From Dioscorea cayenensis subsp. rotundata (lineage: Eukaryota; Streptophyta; Magnoliopsida; Dioscoreales; Dioscoreaceae): a stretch of DNA of 64,000 nt. How positions within the stretch are numbered: position 1 is the stretch's first letter; each line of letters opens with the position of its first letter. Under the pieces are notes generated by a model, which worked only from the letters and a program-made list of their open reading frames with translations, was not told where the DNA came from and made no database searches. Below, piece after piece: positions 35,803 to 50,058 of this stretch. Location of the stretch: NCBI RefSeq assembly GCF_009730915.1, contig NC_052475.1, positions 30,255,016 to 30,319,015 on the forward strand, written 5' to 3'. Both the position numbers and the translations under genes were made by a program.

Positions 35803-37870
35803 TTTAGGCCAATATTTGTATTTGATATGCTTCACGCGCATAGGTAGTAAAGCCGGTGTTTGCACTGCCGACTTGAAGAGGAAGCCTGGTAGAATCTCAG
35901 CTGTCAAAGATGCCTTGAGATCATTAACCAAATCAATGCATTTTATTATTTTTGGTCTTTAACTAAAGAAGTGTTGCCCTAGGGTTTATTTTGCCCCTTT
36001 CTTACTCTCTCCCTGGTGCTCCCTTGTTTGTGACAAGGGCACAGAGACGCCGCCACCTAAGGTCTCTCTCGCTTGCTCTTGCTCTCGCTGTGTGTATGCA
36101 CGCTTGTGCATCTATCTACCTACCCATCCGTCTGCCTCTATGTATCAATCGGTCTATCTATCCATATTTTGATTGGTTGATTTGATTTGAAATGTCTTCT
36201 CTTATTTTCTAATTTGCATGTTTGTGGTAATTTTTTGGGCAAAATTTGACTATTTGTTTCTTTTCAATTTGAGCAGAATCTAGGCGTGTTCATAGTTGTG
36301 TAATGCTTTTTCAATGAGGATTAGGGATTTGATCTGATTAGGTTTTCTGTGGATCTAAAGGGTTGACAGCCTCATTTCAATTAGCATGTGGTTTTTAGGA
36401 GTTCTCCTTGTTACATTTGCTCTTACTAATACTTTTATGTAACATTTCAACCATGATTTATATTTTTGCGCTTAGTCATATTGTTGGTTCTCCTAGATTG
36501 GCTTTTGTTGATGGATAATTATTTGATGTAATGTGGATGAATTGTGTGGAAATGAAATTGGTATAGTGGATAAGGTGAATGTAATGAAGATGAAGATATT
36601 CAAATGGATGCAGGCTGAAGCTGCTGAACTGCTGGTAGAAGGGTTTGAAATGAGAAAATCATTTGTTGGGGTTATTGTTGGAGTGCTTTGTTTTGAAGGA
36701 ATGGAATGCCTTGATTCTTGAGTACAATTTGTTGGAAATTGCTGCCTTTTGGGAGATATTGAATAAATCCATCTTTTTGAGAGTTGAGTGTGGTTAAGTG
36801 ATTCATTATATATAGGAATCCTTCGTTCTGATCAATTTTTTACAAAATTTGGGCAAACCTAAGTAATCAGGATTATCTAATGTAGCTCTAGTGCCCTGCA
36901 TGCTATTTGAAATAATCATTATTGATACTTATTTTGCACATTATTAGAAGATATCTAACATAATTATTACTGCTGCCATCACTACTCACTTGAATCATTT
37001 GAGGTGTTTAGGAAGGCATTTTGATAGTTTTGGAGGTTGTATGTAAGATAATATAATTTAAGTGGATAAAAATATGCTGGCTATGGTCATTTAAAAAAAA
37101 TTACTTGCAAATCATTTCTTTTAAGATTTACATTGACTGTTATCTCAAGTAGTTCTTTGCCATTTCCTAGTTTTTGATTCATTGATTAACAGCTTGCTTT
37201 CTTATACTGTTGGTTATTATGAATAATTATTTCACTACAACATATCATATGGATGAAATCATGACACACTCAACTTTAAGAGATCTAGATGAGGGGAATA
37301 GAGTTAAGGTTAGGATTTTTGACATAACAAAGACATTGATCAATGAAGATTAAAAGTGATAAGATAGGTTGGATCATGAAACTGCCTGTCAAATTTTCTC
37401 ATCACTTGTGGTGTAAACATGAGGTTCATGCAATTTAAGATTGTGAACATTGGCAAAACGACAATAATAGTAATGCTGCTTGAAGTAAATGGGAACTTAT
37501 TGTCTGCTTTGTGCTGTAATCATTTATGGGGAGAAACTGTGAGTAATAAACTGTAAAGTACCATTTGAGTTGGTACAGATGGTATAATAAATGTCTTTAT
37601 TTTGCCTAGGTTCTCATGGAATCTTGTTTTTATTTATTAATTTGAATTACAGTATCCTTGGGTGCCTTTTTTTTGTTTCTATGTGCTTGTGCATGGAATT
37701 GCCAAAAGATTCATGTTAGGAACTACTAGGATTCTTATGGGGGCCCTTTTAACACCAATGGAAAATCTTTGGGAACTAAGATTTCATCAATCAATTTATT
37801 AGGTTCAAGGAGTATGACAGCTTGATATCTCAGTACACATTACTTAAATTGTTTCTTATGTATGGAATTT
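35803..37870 (+). repeat. cyclin T leader region, copy B
   Basis: Second copy of the region at 33195-35160. The offset is about 2.6-2.7 kb, with about 640 bases of unrelated sequence between copies. It retains the CT-rich leader, a possible donor at 36062 (AAG|GTCTCT, weaker than in copy A) and the intron sequence. The TGGGCC elements are mostly lost. It could be an alternative first exon and promoter, or a decayed duplicate inside the first intron. Confidence 0.8.
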
Positions 37871-38672
37871 GGTCAGATTTGTCCATTGAATAATGCAAGT
37901 CATATGATCTATCAATTTGTTTGTGTGTAAAATAGATTGTGTGTTTGAGCGACCCTGATTTTTTTTATTGAACCTCATCTCTTTTCCTCCTTACAAAAGT
38001 AACCTCTGTAGAATAAAATTCCTACCACTTATTTCTATGGAATTATTTATTTACCAAAGTTATGGCATTGGTTGTTTGATATGAGCGTATATAATTATGC
38101 GTTTTGATGCATAACATGAGGTGGATGCATTCGTATACTGGACAATGTGAATGTTTACCTTGTTAATCATTACATAGGCATTGTATGGTTGCTATACAAG
38201 ATGGTGTTATTTCTTGATAATCGTGGGTCACAAGCTCATTACTTAGCATTTGCTTTTTAGTCATGGTTATGTAGTGCAAGAAACATTTAGCTTCTATGCT
38301 AGATGTAGTTGATTGTTTTCATCAATGGTATTCATAACACACAAATTCTAACAAGTTGAACCTGTTTGTTATTATCTACTTCATCAGGACAAAGACTTAA
38401 GTACCTGATCTTCTATAGGTTTAGCTGAACAATTAATTTTTGTGCTCTTTTAATGGAACCGACTTTTTCTGCAAAAGCACTATACTTTAATTTTTTTTTT
38501 AAGTTGTACTCAAGATTTTGAAGTGCTTTTATCCGAACCTGCTTGAGAAAGAATCTTGTCATTAACACCAGTCAATTATGTATGCAGATTTTCTTAAATT
38601 TAATATTATATCTGTTTATTTGACTACATAAGTCTTTTAGTGTAAGCTGGTCAGGAAGATTAAAAGGTCCAC

Positions 38673-41600
38673 ATGGCCACGGTGCTACCTGGGGATTCCT
38701 CACATCATGATATGGACCTCGATGACTTTGGGTCTAGGTGGTATTTCTCTCGGAAGGAAATTGAGGAAAATTCTTCTTCTAGAAAAGATGGCATTGATCT
38801 GAAGAAAGAGACATATCTCCGGAAATCTTATTGCACATTTTTGCAGGACTTAGGCATGAGATTGAAAGTGTAAGCCCACTCTTACTTCTTTCCGATTATC
38901 ATGAATTAGTTGAGTGGCATTTAACCTGTGATTGAGAGCAGTGTATTTGAATAATGGGAGATTGCAATAGTTGACATTATTATGAAATTTTATTCTGTTG
39001 TGGATTACAATTTTGGTGTAAAGTTTGTGGCATGATATAAAAGGAATATGCGTAATATAGAATCCAGATAATTTATGTCTTGAAGATGTGTTCTGTTATT
39101 AGTTATTTATTTCTTGTGCTATGCATTGACTGCATAGTATGTTGTGGACACATCGTAAGAATACCATGTAAAAGTTTGGGTATCTAGGGAGTGATTATGT
39201 ATATGTGGTCTTGTTGTGCTAACCTAAATCCAAGAGTCTCTCTCTGTGGCTGAAATCAGACTTTAATACACTAACCGGAATGGATTGTCAAAATTGTTTA
39301 CTGCTTATTGATGAGTTGTCTATAGTTTTGCTATAATGATTACCTTGCATTTTGCAGTACTGCATACTGTTGCATTATGAGGACCTCTCTCCTCTTGTGA
39401 TGCCTTTTTATATCACTGACATAAACTACACATATTGCAGACCTCAGGTGACAATAGCTACAGCGATAGTATTTTGTCATCGTTTTTTTCTTCGGCAGTC
39501 TCATGCCAAGAATGATAGAAGGGTGAGCATCTAAGCTGTCACATGTCTTATTTACTTGTTCCAAATTGCATACTAAGCAAACTTGTGGTTGCCATTGATT
39601 CAGTTTTGTTTTGTTCTCATCAAAATGTCATCATATTCCCTGATACAGTACTTTTTATTTATTCTGATGATTTGAGGGATGGTGATCTGGAGACTATACT
39701 TTTTATTGGACCGTCAATATTTCTGAATGTTGCAAGTAATGCATATGGCATTAAGAATGTGATTATCTTCTACTGAAGATGTTGACTGTTCTGTGCCTTT
39801 TGAAATGGTTTCTATACAAGCAGTAGATGGGATGGATGTGCATGTGTAATGGAATTTACCGATTGTGTGCGACTGCTGACTAATCATGAATATAAATTTG
39901 ACTAGGTATTAAATTAAGCTCTTCTATTAGTCTTCTGTTTTGTTCTTCTTGTATCCTCTTGTTCAGATTGCCACAGCTAGCAGCCCATGTGGAACTACAG
40001 ATCTAAAATCAGAAATTATTATTTCACCAATTCTTTTAGAAATGCGGACGAGCCACTATTGGTTCTTCCCCCTTTTTTTTGGCATCATTCATGCTGGTCG
40101 TCATCCTCCCTTGTTTTTCCTTTTTCTTGGCCTTATTTTTCTGTTTGCTACAGAGTCCTTTTCTTGTTTGTTTCATCATGGAACCTTTCTATGAACCCTT
40201 GGAAGTCTAGCTCACTTCATCATTATTATTGCTATTATTTTAAAAAATAGACCTAACTCTATGAAGACCCAAACATGCAAATTTTCACTGTCTTCGAGTT
40301 TTTTTTTTCTGACCATGTTCTTTTTTAGAATTTAGCCAAGGCTACACATGTTGCATTTGAATTAGGGCAAGGTAGACGGATGTTGATTGAGGATGTGATC
40401 GTTAGTTCTGAGTCTAGCAAGATATAAATGATATGAATAGGGATTTAGATTGGTTATGTATTTGACACCAGCATCTGCCTTTTAAACAAGGAAAATAAGA
40501 TTAAAGGGCGAGAGAATTATTCTAGAAGAATTATTAGATATGGAAAAGGACTAAATAACACAATAGGATATAAACAGAAAGGCTTTCAAAGCTATGCATT
40601 TTGGGGAACTTGTCTGTTACAAGATCATCCCAAGTGGCAAGTATGTTTTTTTTAAGTTCGTTATGTTACAGTTGCCAGGCCTTCAACCTATGCTTGTTTT
40701 CATGTTTGGCAACCTTATTCTTTTAGTTGGTATTTCAAGATCATTTCGTTGCTTTGTCTGATCGTGTTGGCCCTCCCAACTTATTTCTTGGTGATGAACG
40801 AACGATGATATGTCAACTGTGTTTATTAAGTCAAACTTGTCTATGGGCAGTTTTATCAAATTCTCTTATTTGTATGTAAATGTTTTGTGCAAGAGTTGAT
40901 GGCTGTGCTACAATTAATTGATTTTGGTCAAGAAAATGGTCAGATGAACTTCCACATCTTTCTTTGATCTCTTCCTTGAGTAATTATTTTTTTTCTGCTT
41001 TCAAGATGAAGCAGTTGATTGGTTTTTGTTGTTGCTTTTGGGTAGCATTGACTATTGGGAATTGTTGCTTCTTTAACATTTTGGTTTGGTTTCAAGCTGT
41101 GTTACTTGTTTTGATTCTGCTATAAGTGTAGCTTCTTGTTGTTGAAATAGTGGTTCTACTTTGAGTGAATTAGCTTACTACTTTTTGTCAGTTTTTAGCC
41201 TATTGAATGATGAAAGATTAGCATTTGATTGGTTACCCTCATTCTCATGTAACTTGTGCATCTATCTTACAGACCATTGCAACAGTGTGCATGTTTCTTG
41301 CTGGGAAAGTTGAAGAAACTCCTCGTCCGTTAAAGGATGTCATTCTTGTCTCTTATGAAATTATACATAAAAAAGATGCATCGGCTGTCCAGAGAATTAA
41401 GCAGAAGGTACTCATACTTGTTGTGGGTTTATTGATTAAGAACCTTGTTGCAAACCATGATAAAGGCTGATGAATATGGTAAAAATTGTCATTTTGTCCT
41501 CTCTTATAATTTAGTCCAAATTCCATCCCTCCCCCACTCTTTATCTCTTAATATATATATATATATATTAGATACTTGCCAAACTTCGAAGGCTACAACA

Positions 41601-43248
41601 AGTCTTATTACCCTTTTGTAGGAAGTATATGAACAACAGAAAGAGTTGATACTACTGGGAGAAAGGGTTGTTCTCGCCACACTTGGATTTGATCTTAACG
41701 TGCACCACCCTTATAAACCCCTGGTAGAGGCGATAAAAAAATTCAAGGTTGCGCAGAATGCTCTTGCTCAAGTTGCATGGAATTTTGTGAATGACGGGTA
41801 TGTTAAATCTTCTGCAACTATTTTTCAAGACAGCTATGGCATAAGATTACATTGGCTTTGTCATTTTATATTTCTTCACACATTTAGAAGGGGTTTGCAG
41901 GCTGCGGACATCGCTCTGCTTGCAGTTCAAGCCCCACCACATAGCGGCGGGTGCCATCTTTCTTGCTGCCAAGTTTCTTAAAGTGAAGCTGCCATCTGAC
42001 GGGGAGAAGTTTTGGTGGCAAGAATTTGATGTCACACCACGGCAATTGGAAGGTTCAATCTATTCTTTGTGCAGTAAAGATGGTTCTTATGAATGTACAT
42101 AAATAATCATGCTCATGTGCCTGGAATTTGGTTAATTTACAGATGTCAGCAACCAAATGTTGGAACTGTATGAACAAAATCGGCCCTTGCAGTCTTCACA
42201 TGCAAATGAAGTTGAGGGAAGCACCAGTGGTGGGGCTAATCATCCTGCTATGAATAGCTCTACCTTGAATGATAATCCTGTATCTTCAAATGGACGTTCA
42301 CATGCTAGCGAGATGGTTAATGTGAAGCAAGGAACCCAAGTTCCACAAACTGGGAGGCCAGGTGTGCCTCAAGCATCCTCTGATCACAGGACATTGCCTC
42401 AGAGAAGTTCACAAAATCAAAGCAATGAAGATGGAAAAATTGATACTAAGAATGGGGCTTGGGATCGTACCATCGGAAATGAAGTGAAGGATAGCATGCA
42501 TGATGAAGTGGAACCACATTTCCGCAGCAGGGAGAACACTACAGACGCTTCAACCCGGGCAGAGAGGCATTTTCGAGATACTGCAACAAATGAGGCCAGT
42601 GAAGCCCTTGAGTCAAGGGAACAGAAGGATGAAGCTTCGGCTTCAAAAACTCAGAGCCCCCTAGATGCTCTTTCAAAAATCGATAAAGATAAGTACAAGG
42701 CTGCTCTTGAAAAAAGGAGGAAGCTCCGAAATGATGTTTCTGTCAAGTCTGACTTAATGAATGAGGATGATCTCATTGAAAGAGAGATTGAAAATGGGAT
42801 TGAGTTGGCAGTTGAAGATGAGAAAAAGCAGGAGAAAAGGCAAGGATGGCCAAAGCCCCTGAATAGCCAACAATCTAAAAATCAGAATTTTGGCATGGAG
42901 CAAGGTAGCACTAGGGACAAAAGAAACTTATCAGAGCAGCAATCACTGAATGGGAAGAATAGCTCAAAATATTCTGATTCTGAAGATAGAAGAGCCACTC
43001 CAAATCGTTATATTGAACAAGAGCACCTTAATGCAGAGGAAGGGGAGCTATCTTCTCTTGATGAACATGAATTACCTTCTTCTCTCAAGTCATTGAATAA
43101 TAGTGAGAGGGCTGCCAATGCAGGAAAACCTTTTGAAGGCAAACGACCACATGACATGCCTCATCAATTGAGAGAACCAGCTGGGAGAACATGGATGGAA
43201 AATACTGATAGAGATCATAAAAGGTTCAGACGTGAGAGTCATGTATGA
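38673..43248 (+). CDS. CYCT1: cyclin T1 (P-TEFb cyclin, CYCT1;4/1;5 type)
   Basis: Coding exons are 38673-38869, 39441-39522, 41273-41407, 41622-41797, 41901-42052 and 42143-43248. All phases join, giving about 615 residues. A 5' UTR exon near 33290-33472 is spliced to an acceptor at about 38654, leaving a leader intron of about 5.2 kb. The double cyclin fold spans about residues 20-250: [91 protein letters not shown]. The remainder is hydrophilic and disordered, with the conserved [17 protein letters not shown] near residue 430. It partners CDK9/CDKC kinases to phosphorylate the RNA polymerase II C-terminal domain in elongation. The sixth exon's donor is GTTCAA, unusual but required by phase. 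Confidence 0.95.
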
Positions 43249-45059
43249 CTGCACCTGCTGAATTTGTTCCTTCAAAATCTGGGGCCTGGTATGAAGCCGC
43301 CTTTTATGTTCTGCTTGTGTGACTTTAGATTCAAATGGTACATTTCATTAAATATGTTGAGGCAAATGAGAAGCACCTCTTGACATCTTCTACGGCCCAG
43401 TTACACCCATATCTGGGATGGGCCGTGTCTTTAGATTTTCAGGTTTACTTTACAGTAAATTTTCTAGGGAATGTTTTTTTTTTTTATGCGGTCATCATCG
43501 TGAAAAAGCAATCTGTTGTTGTATTTATGCATGTATAAGATTGACCCCCATCCCACCCCCCAAAAAATGCCATTTAAATCAGCCTTGGACATAATGTTAG
43601 GAATAGGCTTAAAGTACTGTGTATTTGAGTTTATAAGCAATTTTAGCGAATTTTATATGTGAGACTTGTCTGGCATCCTTGTCCAATTTTCTAGTTACTG
43701 TTTAGGTGGTCTTCTATGTAGACACTTTGTCCATAACTCCTGTTAATGTTTACAATTTTGTTGTTGAGTCATTTCTAATTTATGTGGCTGGAAATGCACT
43801 AGTTGACAATTTCGAATTTTTTAAGTGTGATGCTTTGTTTTGATAATCACAATTGCATCAATTTAATTGTTGTATTCAGTACATAACATTAGCCTTTAAA
43901 TGTTTGGAAATTAGTTTGTTGCATCCTGAATTGTTTGCCTGCTACAAGTTATAAAATGGTATGCTGTTGGTGGTGCTTTTCACTGAATGGAGATTTTTAC
44001 AATTGTGAGCCATTACTCTAGGCGTATGCAAGGGAATATCCGAATATCTATTCTTTATATATCGAATGAGATCGTCTCATATCACTTATCGGTTGGGTTG
44101 GTTGGTTGATCTTCTCTGTTCATCAAAGTTTTGGTTTATATCTTCTTCTGTAAGAATGTTAGTTATTGTTTTTGAGTAGAAATAAGTACTATTTTGTAGT
44201 ATGATTCATTTTAGTTATTCCAAGGTGCCAAGAATCACAAGAGTGGATATTCATTCCATTGTACCTACTTCCCTTCATGCAAGTTCTCAAAGTTCACAAG
44301 TTAATGAAGCAGAACAGATCAACAACATTCAAAATGGAAAACTGAAGAGTCCCACCTAATTTGGTCTTTTGGTTTGAATTCCAACCAATCAAATCCTAAC
44401 AAGCATTTGAATGCATAATTGAAGTACAGTGAGACCACTCGTTCCTTGACATTCACATGTGAAAAACTTAAAAACCGAATCAACGCTTGAAAATTTAAGT
44501 ACTATTGTCAATGAGAGGGAGATGAAGATTTTTAGAGCCTGAAAAGTTTGGTCAAATGAGACCACAATCTACACATGTTTTAGTTGTTTGGTTGGTTGGT
44601 TGGCTGTTTGTTTGGTTGGCTGTTTAAGAACTTGAAGAGCTGTTTGGAAATTGGTCCTTCTTTGAGGGTTGGTGGAAGAGCGAGGAGCATCCTTGCCTTG
44701 TTCTCCTTAATTCAACTAACAACTTCTCAACTATACTTTTGTGTATTTATTTATTTATTTATTTATTTTATCACTCGAGAAGTATGTTTTATAAAAATTT
44801 AAAAAAAAATGTTTATAGTATTTATCTCATTTTTATTTTTTGACACAAAAATAATCCAATAAATTACAAAATAAAATCGATTTTTTAATGAGAGAAAAAT
44901 TAATGAATTTAAATTTTTAAAAATTCTTAAACACCCCCCTAGTTCACAGTGACACACATCCACCGTAAGTGTGTCTTGGGATCTGCATGCAATGCGGATC
45001 TAGAGGCAAAATGAACGGTTGAAAAAGAAGAGACCCTTTGTCCGCGTGTCTATAGTATA
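43249..45059. other. intergenic region between cyclin T and mutase genes
   Basis: 3' UTR of cyclin T, then AT-rich sequence. A (TTTA)n run lies near 44745-44768. A TATA-like TATAAAATT at about 45055 marks the probable start of the next gene. No other gene seen. Confidence 0.55.
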
Positions 45060-46006
45060 AAATTCTCCACCAACCCCTCCGTGCTTCTCCGCCGAGTTTA
45101 GCGACGCCTCCCAGAACTCCATTTGTCTCCTCTTCCTATATAGACTCTCACGTTCGCCTTCTCCTTCTCCACGCCAACCTTTCTTCGGTTTTCTCACCAC
45201 CTTGGCGATCCATTCTACAATCCAGAGATTCCTCCTTGTGTTTCTATGTGATCATCCTGGTTGAGATCCCTTTTGTTTCTTTTGGTTATAAAAGGTGAGC
45301 TCTTTGGCATCCTTTGCGCTTCAGCTAGGTTTCTTTGCTCCAAAGTTTGGATCTTTTTGCTTGTTTTAAGTTTTCATGTATGAGAGTGCATAATTGGTGT
45401 TGTTTGTGTTTTTAATTCTGTGTTTATGTTTAATTTGTAATTAGCATTTGGGATTTTGTTTGGTGTCCTGTTTTTTGTCATCATGGAGATTGGGATTGGT
45501 TTGATTTATGATGTTCTTTGATTTTGATGTAGAATATAGGGGAAGATCATAGTTGAAAGATGGGTTCTTGATCCAGCTTTGATTGGGATTGGTTCTGTTT
45601 TCTCTCTTTTCTCTTGAGGTTTTTTTTTTTAATCGGATTGTAGCAGTTAGGACGTTTGTATGGGCTTCTTGTTTATTATTAAATTATTTGCCTTTTTAGC
45701 TTCGAGATATGCTCGCCACCTTCTTGTTGTTGCTTTTATAAATCATTACTGTATGCATTGCTTTTCTTTAATGTGGTTTGTTAGAATTCATCCAAATCAA
45801 GGGAAATGTATATAAAGAGTTGTGTTTGCTGCTTGTCTTGTTATTTTATTTCCATCTCACTCATTGAATTCTTTGTGTGGATCATTTAGAATAATATCTT
45901 TGTTTATATCCCTATGTTGTTGGGGAAATTATCACACTAAGATACCGATTTACCATTTATTCATATCTGTTTAGAAAATGATTTTTTATGTTACTGTTAT
46001 TACAGA

Positions 46007-48655
46007 ATGGCTGCTTCTACATTTCAACATGCCCTTGGTACTGTTAAATTCCTTGGCTGGGATAGTAGCCCTGGTTCTCAAAATGGCATTAGTACTTTCT
46101 CTGTGAAAATGGTTTCCAAGGATTTTGGCCTAGACATGAGGCTGCTTAAAAGAGGGAATTGCAGCTCTGGTAGCTGTAAGTTGAGAATGGTTCATGCATT
46201 AGCCTCTCATTCATCAGTTGCTGATCCAGTTCAGGCACCATCAAACCAAAACTCAAGTGATTCTCAGAAAAAGACCAGTAAGTCCTGCACATTTTGTTTC
46301 AGCTTCCCCTGTTCTCGTGAGTTTAAATTACAAAGTCAACATAATTTTGGGATATACTGAAATTTTCCTGGTTGACAAATTGCAAGAATTATTGGTAATT
46401 AATCTATATGAGATTCTAAGCTCCTGAGTTAACTTGCTTTTCCATAAGTATGTGCCATTTTAGGTTACATATTTTGTTCTAGAAACTGAATTGTTCTTCA
46501 AATAAATATCTAACTGTATATTTGTGCTCATTGCAGATGAAACTGCACTTATATTAATTCGCCATGGTGAGTCCTTGTGGAATGAGAAAAATCTGTTTAC
46601 AGGATGTGTTGATGTTCCCTTGACCCAAAAGGGTGTGGAGGAAGCAATTGAAGCAGGAAAACGTATAAGCAATATACCTGTCGACATTATCTATACATCT
46701 GCACTGATTCGTGCTCAGATGACTGCTATGCTTGCCATGACCCAGCATCGACGGAAGAAGGTTTCTTTTCTGAATCTGCTTTGTTCCAATAATGAATAGA
46801 TAGAAAATCCCCATATAACCAGATATTAAATTATTTTTGTTCCTTGTTTTTACTATTGTTGGTTTTCAGGTTCCTATTATCATGCACAATGAGAGTCAAC
46901 AGGCCAAGACATGGAGTCAGATATACAGTGGAGATACGATGAAACAATCTATCCCAGTCATAACTGCTTGGCAACTGAATGAAAGAATGTAAATAGCTTG
47001 ACTGCTTCATGTTGAATATTGTTACTTGCATAGCAATCCATCTTTCTTGAATGTTTCTTATTCTCTCTTCCGTCATGCTGCGGCATTTCTTTTAGGTATG
47101 GTGAACTGCAAGGTCTCAACAAACAGGAAACAGCTGATAGATTTGGAAAAGAGAAAGTCCATGAGTGGCGCCGTAGCTATGATATTCCTCCTCCCAATGG
47201 AGAAAGTCTAGAAATGTGTGCTGAAAGAGCTGTGGCCTATTTTAAAGAGCAAGTGAGATTACTCTATAAACACTCTGTATAACTAAGAATTAGTTGTTTT
47301 CTTTATCATGCAGCACCATGTGACCTTTTTCTCTATCTAATTTATTTTATTCATGTCCCTTAAAATTTCTTAGTAAAAGAAGGTTGATTATAATTATTTC
47401 ATATACCAAAAATCATGCCATTAATGGCAAAGAAAAGAATTATATTCCACTTGTCAGGTATCTAGCAAAATCTAGCTGATGCCAACATGCCATAGTTGGT
47501 GAGATGCTTTTTGAAAATTATAAACTACATGTGTGAAAGTTAATCTTTATTAGAGGACTTGTACTTTTTGGTTTCTTTTCCTCCTACAATGAATATAGGG
47601 CACTCTCTGTTACCAGAAAATAATTTCCCTGGGTCAGAACTTTCTCGATATTTGCTCATAATCTTTATCTTAAACTAGTCTCACCTGAATATTTTCTTCT
47701 AATGGTTCTCGGCACTAAAGGTGATTTTTCCCTTGCAATCACCAAACTCTCTGGCCCTTCATGAGTTGGTTCATAGAAGTCACTGTATTATGATCAATTG
47801 GTTAGGCACAAAGAATGTCATGTATGTATATTGAATTTCTACAATTTTAGCTTGTGTGCTCTGTTCATCTGTCATTAGGATTGACATTTTCATAAATCAG
47901 GCATCTGAATGATATTTTCAAAATGACATGTGCTGATAGAAAGTTCACTGTTTCTTTGAATTATTTACATAAACTTACAACATGACATTTTACCTCACTG
48001 TAACTACCCTGGTATCCCATGTATTATTTGGGCTACTTACAGTTATATTTATCAGTATTGTTATTATTATGGTGGCAGATTCAACCTGATCTTTTGACGG
48101 GAAAGAACATAATGATTGCTGCCCATGGAAATTCACTGAGGTCTATAATTATGTATCTTGACAGGTTGACTTCTCAGGAGGTGATATTTCCATGAACTGT
48201 GTCACTTAATGAACTCATACATAGTTCTTTGAAAATCGCTGAATTCCATGTAATGTTTCTATTTAAGATGCAAAACTAATTTTCTTACAGGTGATTAGCC
48301 TTGAGCTGTCAACTGGCATTCCTATGCTTTACATATTCAAAGAAGGAAAGTTCATCCGTAGAGGAAGCCCCGTTGCGCCTTCTGAAGCTGGAGTTTATGC
48401 CTATACCCGGGTATGTAAAATCTTCAGTCTGTTATAACCTTTTACTGTTGTTTATTCACAAAATAGCAACATAGATTTGATGGTATCCTGTACTTTACAA
48501 GCTGAATTTTACACCTTCGTAATGTATGAAAGTCACATTAAGTGTGGTCACCACAATTATGTCACTTTTATGGGTAGTGGCTGATTGATCTTCTGCTTCA
48601 TATTATGCAGAAACTCGCTCTCTACCGACAGAAGCTAGATGAGATGCTTCACTGA
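46007..48655 (+). CDS. plastid 2,3-bisphosphoglycerate-dependent phosphoglycerate mutase-like protein
   Basis: Seven coding exons, 46007-46277, 46537-46760, 46870-46988, 47096-47252, 48079-48180, 48291-48410 and 48611-48655, join in phase to about 345 residues. A 5' UTR exon ending near 45294 (AAAAG|GTGAGC) is spliced to an acceptor just before the ATG. The N-terminal 90 residues lack a domain and fit a plastid transit peptide. The histidine-phosphatase fold follows: catalytic His100 in [17 protein letters not shown], then [35 protein letters not shown], and second His273 in [17 protein letters not shown]. The family interconverts 2- and 3-phosphoglycerate through a phosphohistidine. Plant cytosolic glycolysis mainly uses the unrelated cofactor-independent enzyme, so this is the plastid-type paralogue; its physiological role is inferred. 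Confidence 0.95.
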
Positions 48656-49560
48656 TGCTATGAACCGGTAGCCTTTGATTACAGAAGACCTCCATTTTTG
48701 CTAATTTGTGTGAATCTTCTTTGATGAAACATTCACGACATACAATATATGATCCAGTCATTATGTATGAGAGACTGTCTTGTTCTTTTTTGTATCTGTC
48801 AACCACACTTCAATCACTTGATCGACAAAGATATTGTCGAGACCTGTAATTTTACATTTTGAATGTTAATTCTTGTTCAACATTGTGATGAAGAAGTTAA
48901 TGAAAACAGAGTTTGTATTTTATCCACATCTTCACTTCTTGTCATGGTTTCTGTTCTTCAATTTATTTCCAGTCTGTGAATTAAAGTTCAAAGATGATAA
49001 CATGACATAAAAAAAACTTTAAAAAAAAAAATTACAGCCAAGAAGAAAAAACTAAAAAAGTGGTTCTCTCGGTTTAATTAATTTAATTAATTCTAAACAT
49101 GAGAATGATGTTGAATTTTATGAATCTCATTCATTGATTTCAGAACTAATGGGAATTAATAGGAAAGTCAGTCCAACGTTTTCCAACTTCCACACCGGTT
49201 TTTCCTCTCCTCAATTCCCGGGGAAACCTTGAGAAAGAACAATTTAAAAGAGAAGACTTGGTCTTCCGTTTCTCTCGTTAATGAATGTTTTTGGATCCCA
49301 AAAGGAGTTAATTGTTTTTCTTTGACAGCAGATAACAACACAATGTAAAACAATTTACAATGCAACAGAAAACAGAAAACAGAAAATTTTCTCCATTAAT
49401 CCAATCCTTCTCTCCATCTCCCAATTCTCTTGCTCTTCTTCTTCTTCTTCTTCTTCTTCATCATCATCATCATCTTATCCTTCTTCTTTCCTCTGTACAA
49501 CATGAAAACCATGAGATTTTCTGTTCTTAACTGGAGACTCCTTCATCCTTGAATGCATGC
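48656..49560. other. intergenic region between mutase and 5-phosphatase genes
   Basis: 3' UTR of the mutase, then AT-rich sequence. A (CTT)n(CAT)n tract lies at about 49437-49475, in the probable 5' UTR of the next gene. Confidence 0.55.
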
Positions 49561-50027
49561 ATGTCAAATTTGGATACTCCTCCCACAATGACAAAATGCA
49601 GAAATTCTGAAGATTCTAACAAAGGTGACAAGAAGAAGAAGGTATTTATTAATCATGTGCTTATGTAATTTTGTTACTACTTTTTCTGTAACAATGCAGA
49701 GCATGTCAAACTATTGCATTCATTCTCTTCTTTCTTTATTTCTTTGTTCTTTTCTAGTCCATTATTACAAACATATTCAGCAAGAAAGGCAAGAATGGCA
49801 GAAGCACCGACGATGATATATTCCAAACAAGGGATTTTGTAGTTTCTAATGGTATTATTCTCTGTTTTCTCAATCTCTATTAATCTTCAGTTTATGATAG
49901 ATCTCATCTATATATTTATTTATGTGTTTGAATTTAATTTCTTGAATTGAAATAGATGTGGAAAGGAGATTGATGGCAAGAAGGAACTTCTTGGATTCTT
50001 CTCCCATTGTTCGGAAAAGCTTTTCAG

Positions 50028-50058
<31 letters not shown>

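Noticed and set aside
36533-36721. 62-residue ORF in the cyclin T leader region
   Set aside because: It lies in the duplicated intron sequence, and the matching stretch in copy A is not open in the same way, so no coding constraint is seen.
40000-40250. ORFs within the third cyclin T intron
   Set aside because: T-rich random frames between well-supported cyclin exons; no family resemblance.
42157-43248. 363-residue ORF as a separate gene
   Set aside because: It is the last exon of cyclin T; phase and the [19 protein letters not shown] join link it to the exons before.
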